From Actinomycetota bacterium (GTDB lineage: Bacteria; Actinomycetota; Thermoleophilia; Gaiellales; Gaiellaceae), in assembly GCA_003152275.1 (NCBI GenBank), contig PLZU01000091.1, forward strand, positions 75,474 to 139,473: a DNA stretch of 64,000 bases, in the 5' to 3' direction. Both the position numbers and the translations under genes were made by a program. The first letter of the stretch is position 1. Every line of letters starts with the position of its first letter. Shown here piece by piece: positions 1-9,008 of this stretch. The notes below the pieces were generated by a model. It did not search any database. It was given only the letters and a program-made list of their open reading frames with translations, and was not told where the DNA came from.

Positions 1-450
1 GGCGTCGAAGCAGGTGATGTTCGGGTACTGCCAACACCAATGGCTCACCTGCTGGTAACGCCACGCGACGAATACCGAGGAAATCGACCACTTCGTGACC
101 GTGAACTCGACCGTGTCGCTTCCCGACGACGAGCAGCACGAGGAGAGCCGTCGCGCGGGGGGCTGCTGAGCTGCCGCGAGGTTGGAGCCGGGGTCGATTG
201 ACGTCGCGTCCGCGAGGTCCGATCCTGCGAGTGAGGCGCCGCCGCCGGGGCTGCCGAAGACGCTCCCCGGCTGGAGCCCGTCGCGGTGGGTCTGCGAGAC
301 AATCTGGCCGGCGCCGTCCCTGACGGTCTCGGTGTAGCTGATCTCCACGCCCGGCGCCCACGTCGCCGCCGGGGGCGGAGCCGGCTTCTTCGCCGCCGCC
401 GCTCCCGGGACGAGCAGCGCGAGCGCCGCGATCAAAATCGTCTTTCGCAC
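1..450 (-). CDS. Secreted protein of unknown function, truncated by window edge (VRKTILIAALALLVPGAAAAKKPAPPPAATWAPGVEISYTETVRDG...)
   Basis: Open minus frame from GTG at 450 with SD AAGGAGG upstream and a signal peptide; missed by the ORF track because of the GTG start and edge truncation. Confidence 0.75.
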   Translation of the reverse strand, partial: MRKTILIAALALLVPGAAAAKKPAPPPAATWAPGVEISYTETVRDGAGQIVSQTHRDGLQPGSVFGSPGGGASLAGSDLADATSIDPGSNLAAAQQPPARRLSSCCSSSGSDTVEFTVTKWSISSVFVAWRYQQVSHWCWQYPNITCFDA

Positions 451-586
451 GGTGGTTCCTCCTTACTGTTGCCGTACCCCCGCAACGGCAGCCGCACCGT
501 ACCGTTGCCAGTGATGACAACGCAAGATGTCCCACCGAGCTAGGTATAAGCTGCGCGAATCTCTGGGATTAGCTAGAATCCGCGTG

Positions 587-1780
587 ATGTCGGTAAACGG
601 CTCATTCGACGTGCTCGTGATCGGGAGCGGGGCCTCCGGCCTCGCCGCAGCCGTCTCGGCCGAGCGGGCCGGCGCGCGCGTCGCCCTCGCGACGAAGGCC
701 TCGATCCAGTCCTGCAACTCGGCCAAGGCCCAGGGCGGGATCCAGGCGGCGTTCGGCGAGGACGACTCGCCCGACCAGCACGCGCAGGACGTCTGGAAAT
801 CGAGCCACGAGACGGCGAACATGAAGCTCGTCGAGGTGCTCACCACCGAGGCTCCCTCCGCGATCCACTGGCTCGAGGAACTGGGTGTCACCTTCACGAA
901 GGAGAACGGCGGCTACCGCCTCGCCCGCTGCGGCGGCGCGTCGGCCAAGCGCCTCCTCCAGGTCGGCGACCGCACCGGCCACGCGATCACGAAAGCGCTG
1001 CGCGATGCGGCCGAGTCCGGCGGCGTGACCCTCTTCCCCAAGAGCCCGCTCGCGGAGCTGTCGCAGACCGAGCACGGCTGGCGCGCGCGCGCGGGCGAGC
1101 ACGTGATCGACGCCGCGACCGTGATCCTCGCCGCCGGTGGGCGCTGCTACGCAGTCGCCGAAGAGCGCGGCGAGCTCTCGACGAATCATCCGGGCGCGAC
1201 CGGCGAGGTCACGAAGATCGCGCTCGACGCGGGCGCGGAGGCGCGCGACCTCGACGCGCTGCAGTACCACCCGAACGGCGGCGCGTGGCCGGAGACGATG
1301 CAGGGGTACAGCATCCCCGAGACCACTCGCGCGTACGGCGCGGTTCTCCTGAATGCGGACGAGGAGGAGTTCACCGACTCGCTCGGCCCGCGTGACGTCG
1401 TCAGCCAGGCGATCGTCGACGAGGTTGCGAACGGCAAGGGTGTCGAGACGCCCGACGGACGGCCCGCGGTCTATCTCGACACGACGCGCATCTCACAGCA
1501 CGATGCGGAGCTTTCACTGCCGTACATGCTGAGGCGGTACCGCGCAGGCGGAATCGACCCGCTCAGAGAGAAGATCTTCACCTACCCCGTCCTCCACTAC
1601 CAGAACGGCGGCCTCGTGATCGACGCGGACGCCGAGACGACGCTCGAAGGTGTGTACGCATGCGGCGAGATTGCGGGCGGCACGCACGGGCGGAACCGCA
1701 TGATGGGCAACTCGTTGCTCGAGTGCGTCGTCTTCGGCAGGCGCGCGGGCAGAGCCGCTGCAGAGAAAGCGAGAGCATGA
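587..1780 (+). CDS. FAD-dependent fumarate reductase/succinate dehydrogenase/L-aspartate oxidase-like flavoprotein
   Basis: N-terminal GxGxxG (VIGSGASGLAAA), AQGGIQAA, YHPNG, LGPRDVVSQAI catalytic Arg region, HYQNGGL, GNSLLECVVFGRRAG. Confidence 0.85.
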   Translation: MSVNGSFDVLVIGSGASGLAAAVSAERAGARVALATKASIQSCNSAKAQGGIQAAFGEDDSPDQHAQDVWKSSHETANMKLVEVLTTEAPSAIHWLEELGVTFTKENGGYRLARCGGASAKRLLQVGDRTGHAITKALRDAAESGGVTLFPKSPLAELSQTEHGWRARAGEHVIDAATVILAAGGRCYAVAEERGELSTNHPGATGEVTKIALDAGAEARDLDALQYHPNGGAWPETMQGYSIPETTRAYGAVLLNADEEEFTDSLGPRDVVSQAIVDEVANGKGVETPDGRPAVYLDTTRISQHDAELSLPYMLRRYRAGGIDPLREKIFTYPVLHYQNGGLVIDADAETTLEGVYACGEIAGGTHGRNRMMGNSLLECVVFGRRAGRAAAEKARA

Positions 1781-2676
1781 GCATAGATACGACAACCGAG
1801 CTGCAGCATGCGGTGGAGGACGCTGCGGCGCACCTCTACGTCTGGGCGCTGAAAGACATCCCGCAGGACTTGCGCGACGCGCTCAAGGACGCCGCGGCGC
1901 GTGAGACGTCGATTCCGGGCCGGCGCGTCCTCAACACGATCCTCCGCAACGTCGAGGTCGCCGACGCCGACGGCAACCTTGTCTGCCAGGACACCGGCAT
2001 CGCCGTGTACACGTGCCACGTCGGTGAGTACTTCCCGCTGCATCCTGCGCGCATCTACGAAGCGCTTCGCGACGGTACTGCCCGCGCAACGATCGAGCAT
2101 CCGCTCCGTTCGAACGCGGTGCACACGATCACGCGTGAGAACACGGGCCCGAACATCGGCCACCGGCTGCCGATCGTGCACTGGGAGTTCGTGCAGGACT
2201 GGGACGGCCTCGACGTGAAGTGTGTGCCGAAAGGCTCCGGCTCGGAGAACATGAGCTTCCTCAAGATGTGCACGCCTGCCGACGGCGTGAAGGGGATCAA
2301 GCAGTTCGTGCTCGAGTCGATCGTCGGTGCGGGCGGCAAGCCGTGCCCGCCCGGCATCGTCGGTGTCGGGATCGGCGGCTCCGCCGACTACGCGATGTAC
2401 CTCGCGAAGGAAGCGATCACGCGGCCGATCGGCACGCGCAACTCCGACCCGCTCGTTGCCCAGCTCGAGGACGAGCTGATGGGCCTGCTGAACGAGACCG
2501 GGATCGGCCCGATGGGTCTCGGCGGCGACGTCACCGTGCTCAACTGCCACATCGAGCACGCCGACACGCACATGACGCTCAATCCTGTCGCCGTGAACTA
2601 TCAGTGCTGGGCCGCGCGCCGCGCGACCGCGCACATTGCCGCGGACGGTACCGTCGACTTCGACCGGGAGGCCTAA
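1777..2676 (+). CDS. Class I fumarase / L(+)-tartrate dehydratase-type hydratase, alpha subunit
   Basis: CQDTGIAVY, ENTGPNIGHRLPIVHWEF, GSGSENMSFLKM, CPPGIVGVGIGG; ATGA overlap with upstream gene. Confidence 0.88.
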   Translation: MSIDTTTELQHAVEDAAAHLYVWALKDIPQDLRDALKDAAARETSIPGRRVLNTILRNVEVADADGNLVCQDTGIAVYTCHVGEYFPLHPARIYEALRDGTARATIEHPLRSNAVHTITRENTGPNIGHRLPIVHWEFVQDWDGLDVKCVPKGSGSENMSFLKMCTPADGVKGIKQFVLESIVGAGGKPCPPGIVGVGIGGSADYAMYLAKEAITRPIGTRNSDPLVAQLEDELMGLLNETGIGPMGLGGDVTVLNCHIEHADTHMTLNPVAVNYQCWAARRATAHIAADGTVDFDREA

Positions 2677-2680
2677 GCCG

Positions 2681-3268
2681 ATGGCAACGCATGAGGTCAC
2701 GTTCCCGATCAGCGACCCGCAGGAGATCCTCAAGCTGCGCGCGGGCGACGAGGTGACCGTCCAGGGGCACATCATCGGCATCCGCGACCGCACCCAGATT
2801 CGCATCTTCGACCAGGGCGTCGAGCCGCCGATGGACCTACGCGGTGCGTTTCTGCTGCACACCGCACCGGGCGTGCGCAAGCTCGGCGAGGGGAAGTACG
2901 AGAAGGTCTGCATCGGCACGACGACGAGCGCGCGCATGGTGCGCTTCACCGAGCCGCTCGGCACGCAGTACGGCGTGCGCGCGATCTGCGGCAAGGGCGG
3001 CTTCCCCGACGAGGCGATCGAGCCGATGCACAAGCTCGGGATGGTCTACTTCGCGATCGTCGGCGGTGCGGCTGCACTCGAGACAACCCAGATCGAGGAG
3101 ATCGAAGAAGTCGCGTGGGAAGAGCTCATGCCTGAGTGCCTCTGGAAGTTCCGCGTCAAAGACTTCGGACCGCTCACCGTCGGTATCGACGCCCACGGCA
3201 ACTCGCTCTACCACGACGTCCAGGCCGCAGCCCAAGAGAAGCTAAAGGAGCTCTATGCCCGGCTTTAA
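2681..3268 (+). CDS. Class I fumarase / tartrate dehydratase-type hydratase, beta subunit
   Basis: LRAGDEVTVQGHIIGIRDRTQ, GTTTSARM, IRAICGKGGF, VYFAIVGGAAAL; directly follows alpha subunit. Confidence 0.88.
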   Translation: MATHEVTFPISDPQEILKLRAGDEVTVQGHIIGIRDRTQIRIFDQGVEPPMDLRGAFLLHTAPGVRKLGEGKYEKVCIGTTTSARMVRFTEPLGTQYGVRAICGKGGFPDEAIEPMHKLGMVYFAIVGGAAALETTQIEEIEEVAWEELMPECLWKFRVKDFGPLTVGIDAHGNSLYHDVQAAAQEKLKELYARL

Positions 3269-4046
3269 CGACGGTTTCCTCGATCTGCCACAGCGGCCCG
3301 GAAAGCCGCGCACCGAAGGGCTCACGCACGTCATGGACAAGGGGATGAACATCCGCGAGATCGAAGGGATGTTCGACGTCGGCGGCGAGTTCGTCGACAT
3401 CGTCAAGTTCGGGTGGGGCACGAGCTACGTCACGAACAACCTCGAGAAGAAGATCGCGCTCTATCGCTCGTTCGACACGCCCGTGGTGTGTGGCGGGACG
3501 CTCTTCGAGGTCGTCTACGTCCGCGGGCGCATGGACGAGTTCAAAGTGTGGCTGCACGAGCACCGCTTCTCCCACGTCGAGATCTCCGACGGCACGATCG
3601 ACATTCCGCGCGACCAGAAGCTCGAGTTGATCGCCGACTTCGCGCGCGATTTCACCGTGCTGTCTGAGGTCGGATCGAAGGATCCCGACGTCGTCTTCGC
3701 GCCGTACCAGTGGGTCGAGTGGATCAAGGAAGAGAAGGACGCCGGTGCGTGGAAGGTGATCACGGAGGCGCGCGAGGGTGGAACCGCGGGCATCTTCCGC
3801 AAGGACGGCGACATGCGCACCGGTTTGATCGACGAGATCGCGCACGAGGTCGCACTCGCGGACCTCATCTTCGAGGCGCCGACAAAGGCGAGCCAGGCCT
3901 GGTTCGTGAAGCACTTCGGCCCGAACGTCAACCTCGGCAACATTCCACCGGAGGAAGTCATCCCGCTCGAGACGCTCCGCCTCGGGCTGCGCGGCGACAC
4001 GTTGAAGGAGGTCTTGCTTGGCAGCGAGCCTGCAACTACCGGCTGA
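3255..4046 (+). CDS. comA: (2R)-phospho-3-sulfolactate synthase family protein (ComA-like)
   Basis: KPRTEGLTHVMDKGM, DIVKFGWGTS, CGGTLFEVVY, VEISDGTIDIP, VLSEVGSKD, EAREGGTAGIF, ADLIFEAPTKASQAWFVKHFGPNVNLGNIPPEEVIPLETLRLGLRGDT. Confidence 0.88.
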   Translation: MPGFNDGFLDLPQRPGKPRTEGLTHVMDKGMNIREIEGMFDVGGEFVDIVKFGWGTSYVTNNLEKKIALYRSFDTPVVCGGTLFEVVYVRGRMDEFKVWLHEHRFSHVEISDGTIDIPRDQKLELIADFARDFTVLSEVGSKDPDVVFAPYQWVEWIKEEKDAGAWKVITEAREGGTAGIFRKDGDMRTGLIDEIAHEVALADLIFEAPTKASQAWFVKHFGPNVNLGNIPPEEVIPLETLRLGLRGDTLKEVLLGSEPATTG

Positions 4047-4713
4047 CGTCGAATCGCTTTCGGCGGAGGAGATCCTCGGCTTCGTGCTCGAGCAGTTCCC
4101 CGGGCGGGCGTCGCTCGCCTGCTCGTTCCAGAAGGAGGAGACCGTCCTGCTCGACATGCTGTTTGCGCTCGAGCCGAAGGCCCGCGTCTTCGCGATCGAC
4201 ACGCATTACCTCTTCCCCGAGACGTATGCGTACTGGCACGAGGTCGAGCAGCGCTACAACACGTCGATCGAGGTCTTCGCAGGCCCATCGCAGGAGGAGC
4301 TCGAGGCGGTCCACGGCGAGCGGGTCTGGGAGCACAAGCCCGACCTCTACCTCGCGGTCACGAAAGTCGCGCCGCTCGTCACGGCGCTCGGCGGCCTCGA
4401 CGCGTGGATCACCGGCATCCGTCGCGACCAGTCGCCGACGCGCGCCAACGCACCGAAGCTCGGCTGGGACGAGCAGCGCGAGCTGTGGAAGGCGAACCCG
4501 CTCGCGGATTGGACCGATGAGATGTGCTGGGACTACATCCGGGCGCGCGAGCTCCCGTACAACCCGCTGCACGACCGGGGCTACGCGTCGATCGGCGACA
4601 CGCACTCGACGCAGCCGGGTGAAGGTCGGTCGGGGCGCTGGGCCGGCACCGACAAGACGGAGTGCGGCATCCATACCGTCGCATCCGAAGACGTGAAGGA
4701 GTTACTCGCGTGA
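4018..4713 (+). CDS. cysH: Phosphoadenosine phosphosulfate (PAPS) reductase
   Basis: SLACSFQKEETVLLDML, TGIRRDQSPTRAN, SIGDTHST...KTECGIH; lacks the CC and CxxC Fe-S cysteines of APS reductases; TTG start overlapping comA. Confidence 0.9.
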   Translation: MAASLQLPADVESLSAEEILGFVLEQFPGRASLACSFQKEETVLLDMLFALEPKARVFAIDTHYLFPETYAYWHEVEQRYNTSIEVFAGPSQEELEAVHGERVWEHKPDLYLAVTKVAPLVTALGGLDAWITGIRRDQSPTRANAPKLGWDEQRELWKANPLADWTDEMCWDYIRARELPYNPLHDRGYASIGDTHSTQPGEGRSGRWAGTDKTECGIHTVASEDVKELLA

Positions 4714-5246
4714 GCGGCTTCGTCGTGTGGTTCACCGGCCTGTCGGCAGCCGGAAAGACAACCGTGGCGAACATCGTCGAGGCCGAGCTCGAGCAGCGCG
4801 GCCTACTCGTCGAGCATCTCGACGGTGACATCGTGCGCACGCATCTCTCGAAGGGCCTCGGGTTCTCGAAGGAGGACCGGGACGCGAACATCGCGCGCAT
4901 CGGCTGGGTCGCGTCGCGCATCGCACGCGCGGGTGCGGCCGTCGTCGTCTCCGTCATCTCACCGTACGAGGAGGCCCGCCGCCACGCGCGGTTGCTCGTC
5001 GAGCCGCACGCGCCGTTCATCGAGGTGTATGTGGCGACGCCGCTCGAGGAGTGTGCGCGACGCGATCCCAAGGGTCTGTATGCCGCCGCCTTCGCCGGCG
5101 AGATCGACGACTTCACCGGGGTGTCTGCCCCGTACGAGGCCCCGAGCAATCCGGAAGTCACGCTCGACACGACCGGCGTGAGCCCGGGCGACTCTGCCGC
5201 TGTCGTGCTCGACCGGCTTGCCGAGCTGAACGTGGTGCGCGCGTGA
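4710..5246 (+). CDS. cysC: Adenylylsulfate (APS) kinase
   Basis: WFTGLSAAGKTTVA P-loop, LDGDIVRTHLSKGLGFSKEDRDANI; GTG start overlapping cysH stop. Confidence 0.93.
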   Translation: MSGFVVWFTGLSAAGKTTVANIVEAELEQRGLLVEHLDGDIVRTHLSKGLGFSKEDRDANIARIGWVASRIARAGAAVVVSVISPYEEARRHARLLVEPHAPFIEVYVATPLEECARRDPKGLYAAAFAGEIDDFTGVSAPYEAPSNPEVTLDTTGVSPGDSAAVVLDRLAELNVVRA

Positions 5247-6157
5247 GCACCAGCGCCCGCACGCTCACGCATCTCGACGATCTCGAGGCCGAGGCAATCC
5301 ACATCTTCCGCGAAGTCGCAGCTGAGCTCGAGCGCCCCGTGCTGCTCTTCTCCGGCGGCAAGGACTCGATCGTGCTGTTGCGTCTCGCCGAGAAGGCGTT
5401 CAGGCCGGGGAAGTTTCCGTTCCCCGTCATGCACATCGACACAGGTCACAACTTTCCCGAGGTGCTCGAGTTCCGCGACCGGCGCGTGCGTGAGCTCGAT
5501 GAACATCTGATCGTTGCCTCGGTACAGGAGTCAATCGACAAGGGTCGCGTCGTCGAAGAGACCGGGCCGCGTGCGTCGCGCAACCGCCTGCAGACGACGA
5601 CGCTGCTCGACGCGATCGAGGAGCACCAGTTCGACGCTGCAATCGGCGGTGCGCGCCGGGACGAGGAGCGCGCGCGCGCGAAGGAGCGCATCTTCTCGTT
5701 CCGCGACGACTTCGGCCAGTGGAACCCGCGCGTGCAGCGCCCCGAGTTGTGGAACGTCTACAACGCGCGCGTGCGCAAGGGTGAGCACGTCCGCGCGTTC
5801 CCGATCTCCAACTGGACGGAGCTCGATGTCTGGCAGTACGTGGCGCGCGAGCAGCTCGAGCTGCCGCGAATCTACTTTGCGCACGAGCGCGAGGTCTTCA
5901 GGCGGGACGGGATGCTCTACGCCTGTTCCGACTTCGTCGAGCGGATGGACGGCGAGGAGCCGTTCAGCGCGTCAGTGCGCTTCCGCACGGTCGGTGACAT
6001 GACGTGCACGGGCGGCGTCGTCTCTGACGCTGTGACGATCGGCGAGGTCGTCGACGAGATTGCCGCCACACGTGTGACCGAGCGCGGCGAGACGCGGGCG
6101 GATGACCGCTTTACCGAAGCCGCGATGGAGGACCGCAAGCGTGTCGGCTATTTCTGA
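5243..6157 (+). CDS. cysD: Sulfate adenylyltransferase subunit 2
   Basis: LEAEAIHIFREVAAELERPVLLFSGGKDSIVLLRLAEKAF, GGARRDEERARAKER, RKRVGYF C-terminus. Confidence 0.95.
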   Translation: MSTSARTLTHLDDLEAEAIHIFREVAAELERPVLLFSGGKDSIVLLRLAEKAFRPGKFPFPVMHIDTGHNFPEVLEFRDRRVRELDEHLIVASVQESIDKGRVVEETGPRASRNRLQTTTLLDAIEEHQFDAAIGGARRDEERARAKERIFSFRDDFGQWNPRVQRPELWNVYNARVRKGEHVRAFPISNWTELDVWQYVAREQLELPRIYFAHEREVFRRDGMLYACSDFVERMDGEEPFSASVRFRTVGDMTCTGGVVSDAVTIGEVVDEIAATRVTERGETRADDRFTEAAMEDRKRVGYF

Positions 6158-7409
6158 GGTCGCGCAGCAAGCGCAGCTCCTCCGTCTCGTCACGTGCGGC
6201 TCGGTCGACGACGGCAAGTCGACGCTCATCGGCCGGCTGCTTTACGACACGAAGCAGATCTTCGTCGACCAGATGGAGCACATCGAGGAGACGTCGAGGC
6301 GCCGCGGCGACGCCTACGTCAACCTTGCGCTGCTCACCGACGGCCTCCGTGCCGAGCGGGAGCAGGGCATAACGATCGATGTCGCGTATCGCTCCTTCGT
6401 CACGCCGCGCCGCCGCTTCCAGCTTGCGGATGCGCCGGGCCACGTGCAGTACACGCGCAACATGGTGACGGGCGCGTCGACCGCCGACCTCGCCGTGATC
6501 CTTGTCGATGCGCGCAACGGCGTCGTTGAGCAGACCCGCCGCCACGCGTACATCACAACGATCCTGCGCGTCCCGCACATCACGGTCGCGGTCAACAAGA
6601 TGGATCTCGTCGACTGGTCGCAGGATCGGTACGAGGAGATCGCCCGAGACCTCGAGACGCTTGGTCTCGCAGACCTGCACGTGATCCCGCTGTCGGCGCT
6701 CCAGGGCGACAACGTCGTCGACAGCTCCGAGAACATGCCGTGGTACGACGGGCCGCCGCTCCTCGAGCACCTCGAGACGATCGAGCTCGCCTTCGACCGG
6801 AACCTCGACGCGCGTCGCTTCCCCGTGCAGTGGGTGATCCGGCCGATGTCGGACGAGCACCACGATTACCGCGGCTACGCGGGAACCGTCGCGGGCGGTG
6901 TCTGGCGTGCAGGCGACGAGGTCGTCGTCCTTCCCTCCGGCTTGCGCTCGCACGTGGAGGCGGTCGAGACGGCGGACGGGCCGCTCGACGAGGCCGTTCC
7001 GCCGCAGTCGGTGACGATCCGGCTCGCCGACGACGTCGACGTCTCGCGCGGGAACCTGCTCGCCGATCCCGATCGGGCGCCGATCGTTTCGCGCGAGCTC
7101 GAGGCGCGCGTGTGCTGGATGAGCGAACGGCCGCTCGAGCCTGGCGCGAAGCTCGCCGTGAAGCACACGACGCGCTCGGTGCGCGCCGTCGCCGAGGAGC
7201 TCGTGGCGCTGACCGACATCCGCTCACTCGAGGACGTGCCGGGCCCGGGGCGGCTCGAGCTGAACGACATCGGCGTCGTACGGTTGCGCCTGTCGGAGCC
7301 GCTCGCTGTCGATCCGTACGCCGAGAACCGCGAGACCGGTGCGTTCATCCTCATCGACGAGACGACGAACGACACCGTCGGTGCCGGCATGATCATCTCC
7401 GCTCAATAG
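6141..7409 (+). CDS. cysN: Sulfate adenylyltransferase subunit 1 (GTPase), no fused CysC domain
   Basis: LVTCGSVDDGKSTLIGRLLYDTK, DAPGHVQYTRNMVTGAS, NKMDLV. Confidence 0.94.
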   Translation: MSAISEVAQQAQLLRLVTCGSVDDGKSTLIGRLLYDTKQIFVDQMEHIEETSRRRGDAYVNLALLTDGLRAEREQGITIDVAYRSFVTPRRRFQLADAPGHVQYTRNMVTGASTADLAVILVDARNGVVEQTRRHAYITTILRVPHITVAVNKMDLVDWSQDRYEEIARDLETLGLADLHVIPLSALQGDNVVDSSENMPWYDGPPLLEHLETIELAFDRNLDARRFPVQWVIRPMSDEHHDYRGYAGTVAGGVWRAGDEVVVLPSGLRSHVEAVETADGPLDEAVPPQSVTIRLADDVDVSRGNLLADPDRAPIVSRELEARVCWMSERPLEPGAKLAVKHTTRSVRAVAEELVALTDIRSLEDVPGPGRLELNDIGVVRLRLSEPLAVDPYAENRETGAFILIDETTNDTVGAGMIISAQ

Positions 7410-7419
7410 AGGCAAACAG

Positions 7420-8307
7420 TTGACCTGGCAGTTCACGCTAACCGGGTTGTTGATCGGGTCGCTCGTCGGTTTGACCGGCATGGGCGGCGGCTCGCTCATG
7501 ACACCGATCCTCGTCATCCTCTTCGGCTTCCAGCCGACCTACGCAGTCGGCACCGACATCCTGCACGGCGCGATCTTCAAGTCCTTCGGTGCGATCCGGC
7601 ATCGCCGCCTCGGCACCGTGCACGCGCGGCTGACGCTCTGGATGTTCGCGGGCTCGGGCCCGATGTCGCTCGCCGGCGTCGGCGTCGCGACGCTGATCAA
7701 GCACCACTACGGCGACAGTGCGCAATCGATCGAGAGCTATGCCGTCGGCGGAGCGCTCGTCGCGGGCGGCATCGGCTTTCTCGCGAAGTCGTTCATCAAG
7801 CGCGGCATTCAGTCGAACGACCGGCCGTTCATCCTCTCGCGGCGCGACAAGATCCTCGCCGTGATCATCGGCGTCGTCTTTGGCTTTGTCGTCGGCCTCA
7901 CCTCGGTCGGTAGCGGCACCTTCTTCGGCCTCGTGATGGTGCTTGTCTATCCGCTGACGATGGCGAAGATCGTCGGCACCGACATCTTTCACGCCGCCGC
8001 GCTGCTCTGGGTCGCCGGCATTGGGCACATGATCGGCGGCAACGTCGACTACCACGCGACCGCATGGCTGCTGACGGGCTCGATCCCGGGCGTCCTGATC
8101 TCGAGCCGCTTCACCGTGCGGCTGCCCGAGATCATCCTGCGTGTGTCGCTCGGGACGATCCTCGTGTTGAGCGGCTTGAAGCTCTTGAACGTGCCGGCGG
8201 CGCAGTGGATTTTGCTTGGCGGTCTCATCGCGCTTGGCTGCGGCCTCGTCGCGTACGGTGTTCGCGCGTGGCTCGCACGACCCCGTATTCAGACGGCATC
8301 TGGCTGA
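7420..8307 (+). CDS. TauE/SafE-family sulfite/sulfonate exporter-like membrane protein
   Basis: LTGMGGGSLMTPILVILFGFQPTYAVGTDILHGAIFKSFGAIRHRRLGTV; VGLTSVGSGTFFG; polytopic; TTG start. Confidence 0.85.
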   Translation: MTWQFTLTGLLIGSLVGLTGMGGGSLMTPILVILFGFQPTYAVGTDILHGAIFKSFGAIRHRRLGTVHARLTLWMFAGSGPMSLAGVGVATLIKHHYGDSAQSIESYAVGGALVAGGIGFLAKSFIKRGIQSNDRPFILSRRDKILAVIIGVVFGFVVGLTSVGSGTFFGLVMVLVYPLTMAKIVGTDIFHAAALLWVAGIGHMIGGNVDYHATAWLLTGSIPGVLISSRFTVRLPEIILRVSLGTILVLSGLKLLNVPAAQWILLGGLIALGCGLVAYGVRAWLARPRIQTASG

Positions 8308-8996
8308 AGCGCGAAGACGAGCACGAGCTCGGTGCGTTCAAGTGGCGCGGAGCGCAGGCAGTGCTCGACCAGCTGCGGCCGCCGGTCGTCGTGACCGCGT
8401 CGACGGGCAATCACGGCGCGGCCACCGCCTGGGCGGCCAAGCGGGCCGGCGTGCGCGCGATTGTCTTCGTACCGCAGCAAGCGAGTGCCGCGAAGGTTGC
8501 GCTGATTCAGGCGCAGGGCGCCGAGCTCTATCGCGCCGGCGCCGACATGGATGAAGCGAAGGCCGCAGCGCGAGCGTACGCCGCCGAGCACGACGCCTAC
8601 TTCTTCGAGGATGGTGCCGAGCCCGCGCAGTTCGACGGCTACGAGGCGACCGGCCACGAGTTGCTTGACGAGCTTCCCGAGCCGGCGGCCGTCGTCGTGC
8701 CGGTCGACTCCGACCGGTGCTCGACCTTCGCCGATGGCCTCGCCGTGCGGGTGGCGATCCCGCTTGCGGTCGCCGAGCTGAACCCGCTCGTCCAGCAGTT
8801 CGAGCTCGTGTCCGAGGTGGAGCTCGCGCAAGCGGTGCGCGCTTATGCGGAGGCCGGGATCCGGGTCGAGGGCGCGGCCGCCGCCCCGCTCGCGCTCGCG
8901 CGGCGGGAGTCGCTGCCGCGCCCGCTTGTTCTGATCGTCACCGGTCGCAACGTCGACGGCGCCCTCTTTAACCGGATTCTCACGAGCGAACCGTAG
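8268..8996 (+). CDS. Fold-type II PLP enzyme (threonine/serine dehydratase-like), N-terminally short and internally deleted
   Basis: LKREDEHELGAFKWRGAQA (PLP Lys) and TASTGNHGAATAWAAKRAG present; VVVPV runs straight into SDRCSTFADGLAVRVA with no Gly-rich phosphate loop; GTG start overlapping tauE-like gene by 40 nt. Confidence 0.7.
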   Translation: MARTTPYSDGIWLKREDEHELGAFKWRGAQAVLDQLRPPVVVTASTGNHGAATAWAAKRAGVRAIVFVPQQASAAKVALIQAQGAELYRAGADMDEAKAAARAYAAEHDAYFFEDGAEPAQFDGYEATGHELLDELPEPAAVVVPVDSDRCSTFADGLAVRVAIPLAVAELNPLVQQFELVSEVELAQAVRAYAEAGIRVEGAAAAPLALARRESLPRPLVLIVTGRNVDGALFNRILTSEP

Positions 8997-9008
8997 AATC
9001 GCGGAGCC

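Noticed and set aside
1597-3033. Long minus-strand ORF opposite the fumarase genes (478 aa), and similar long antisense ORFs throughout (e.g. 26445-28343, 27806-29242, 33399-34631, 37699-38958, 62058-63254)
   Set aside because: Arg/Val/Asp-rich low-complexity translations opposite well-supported genes; typical high-GC antisense artefacts
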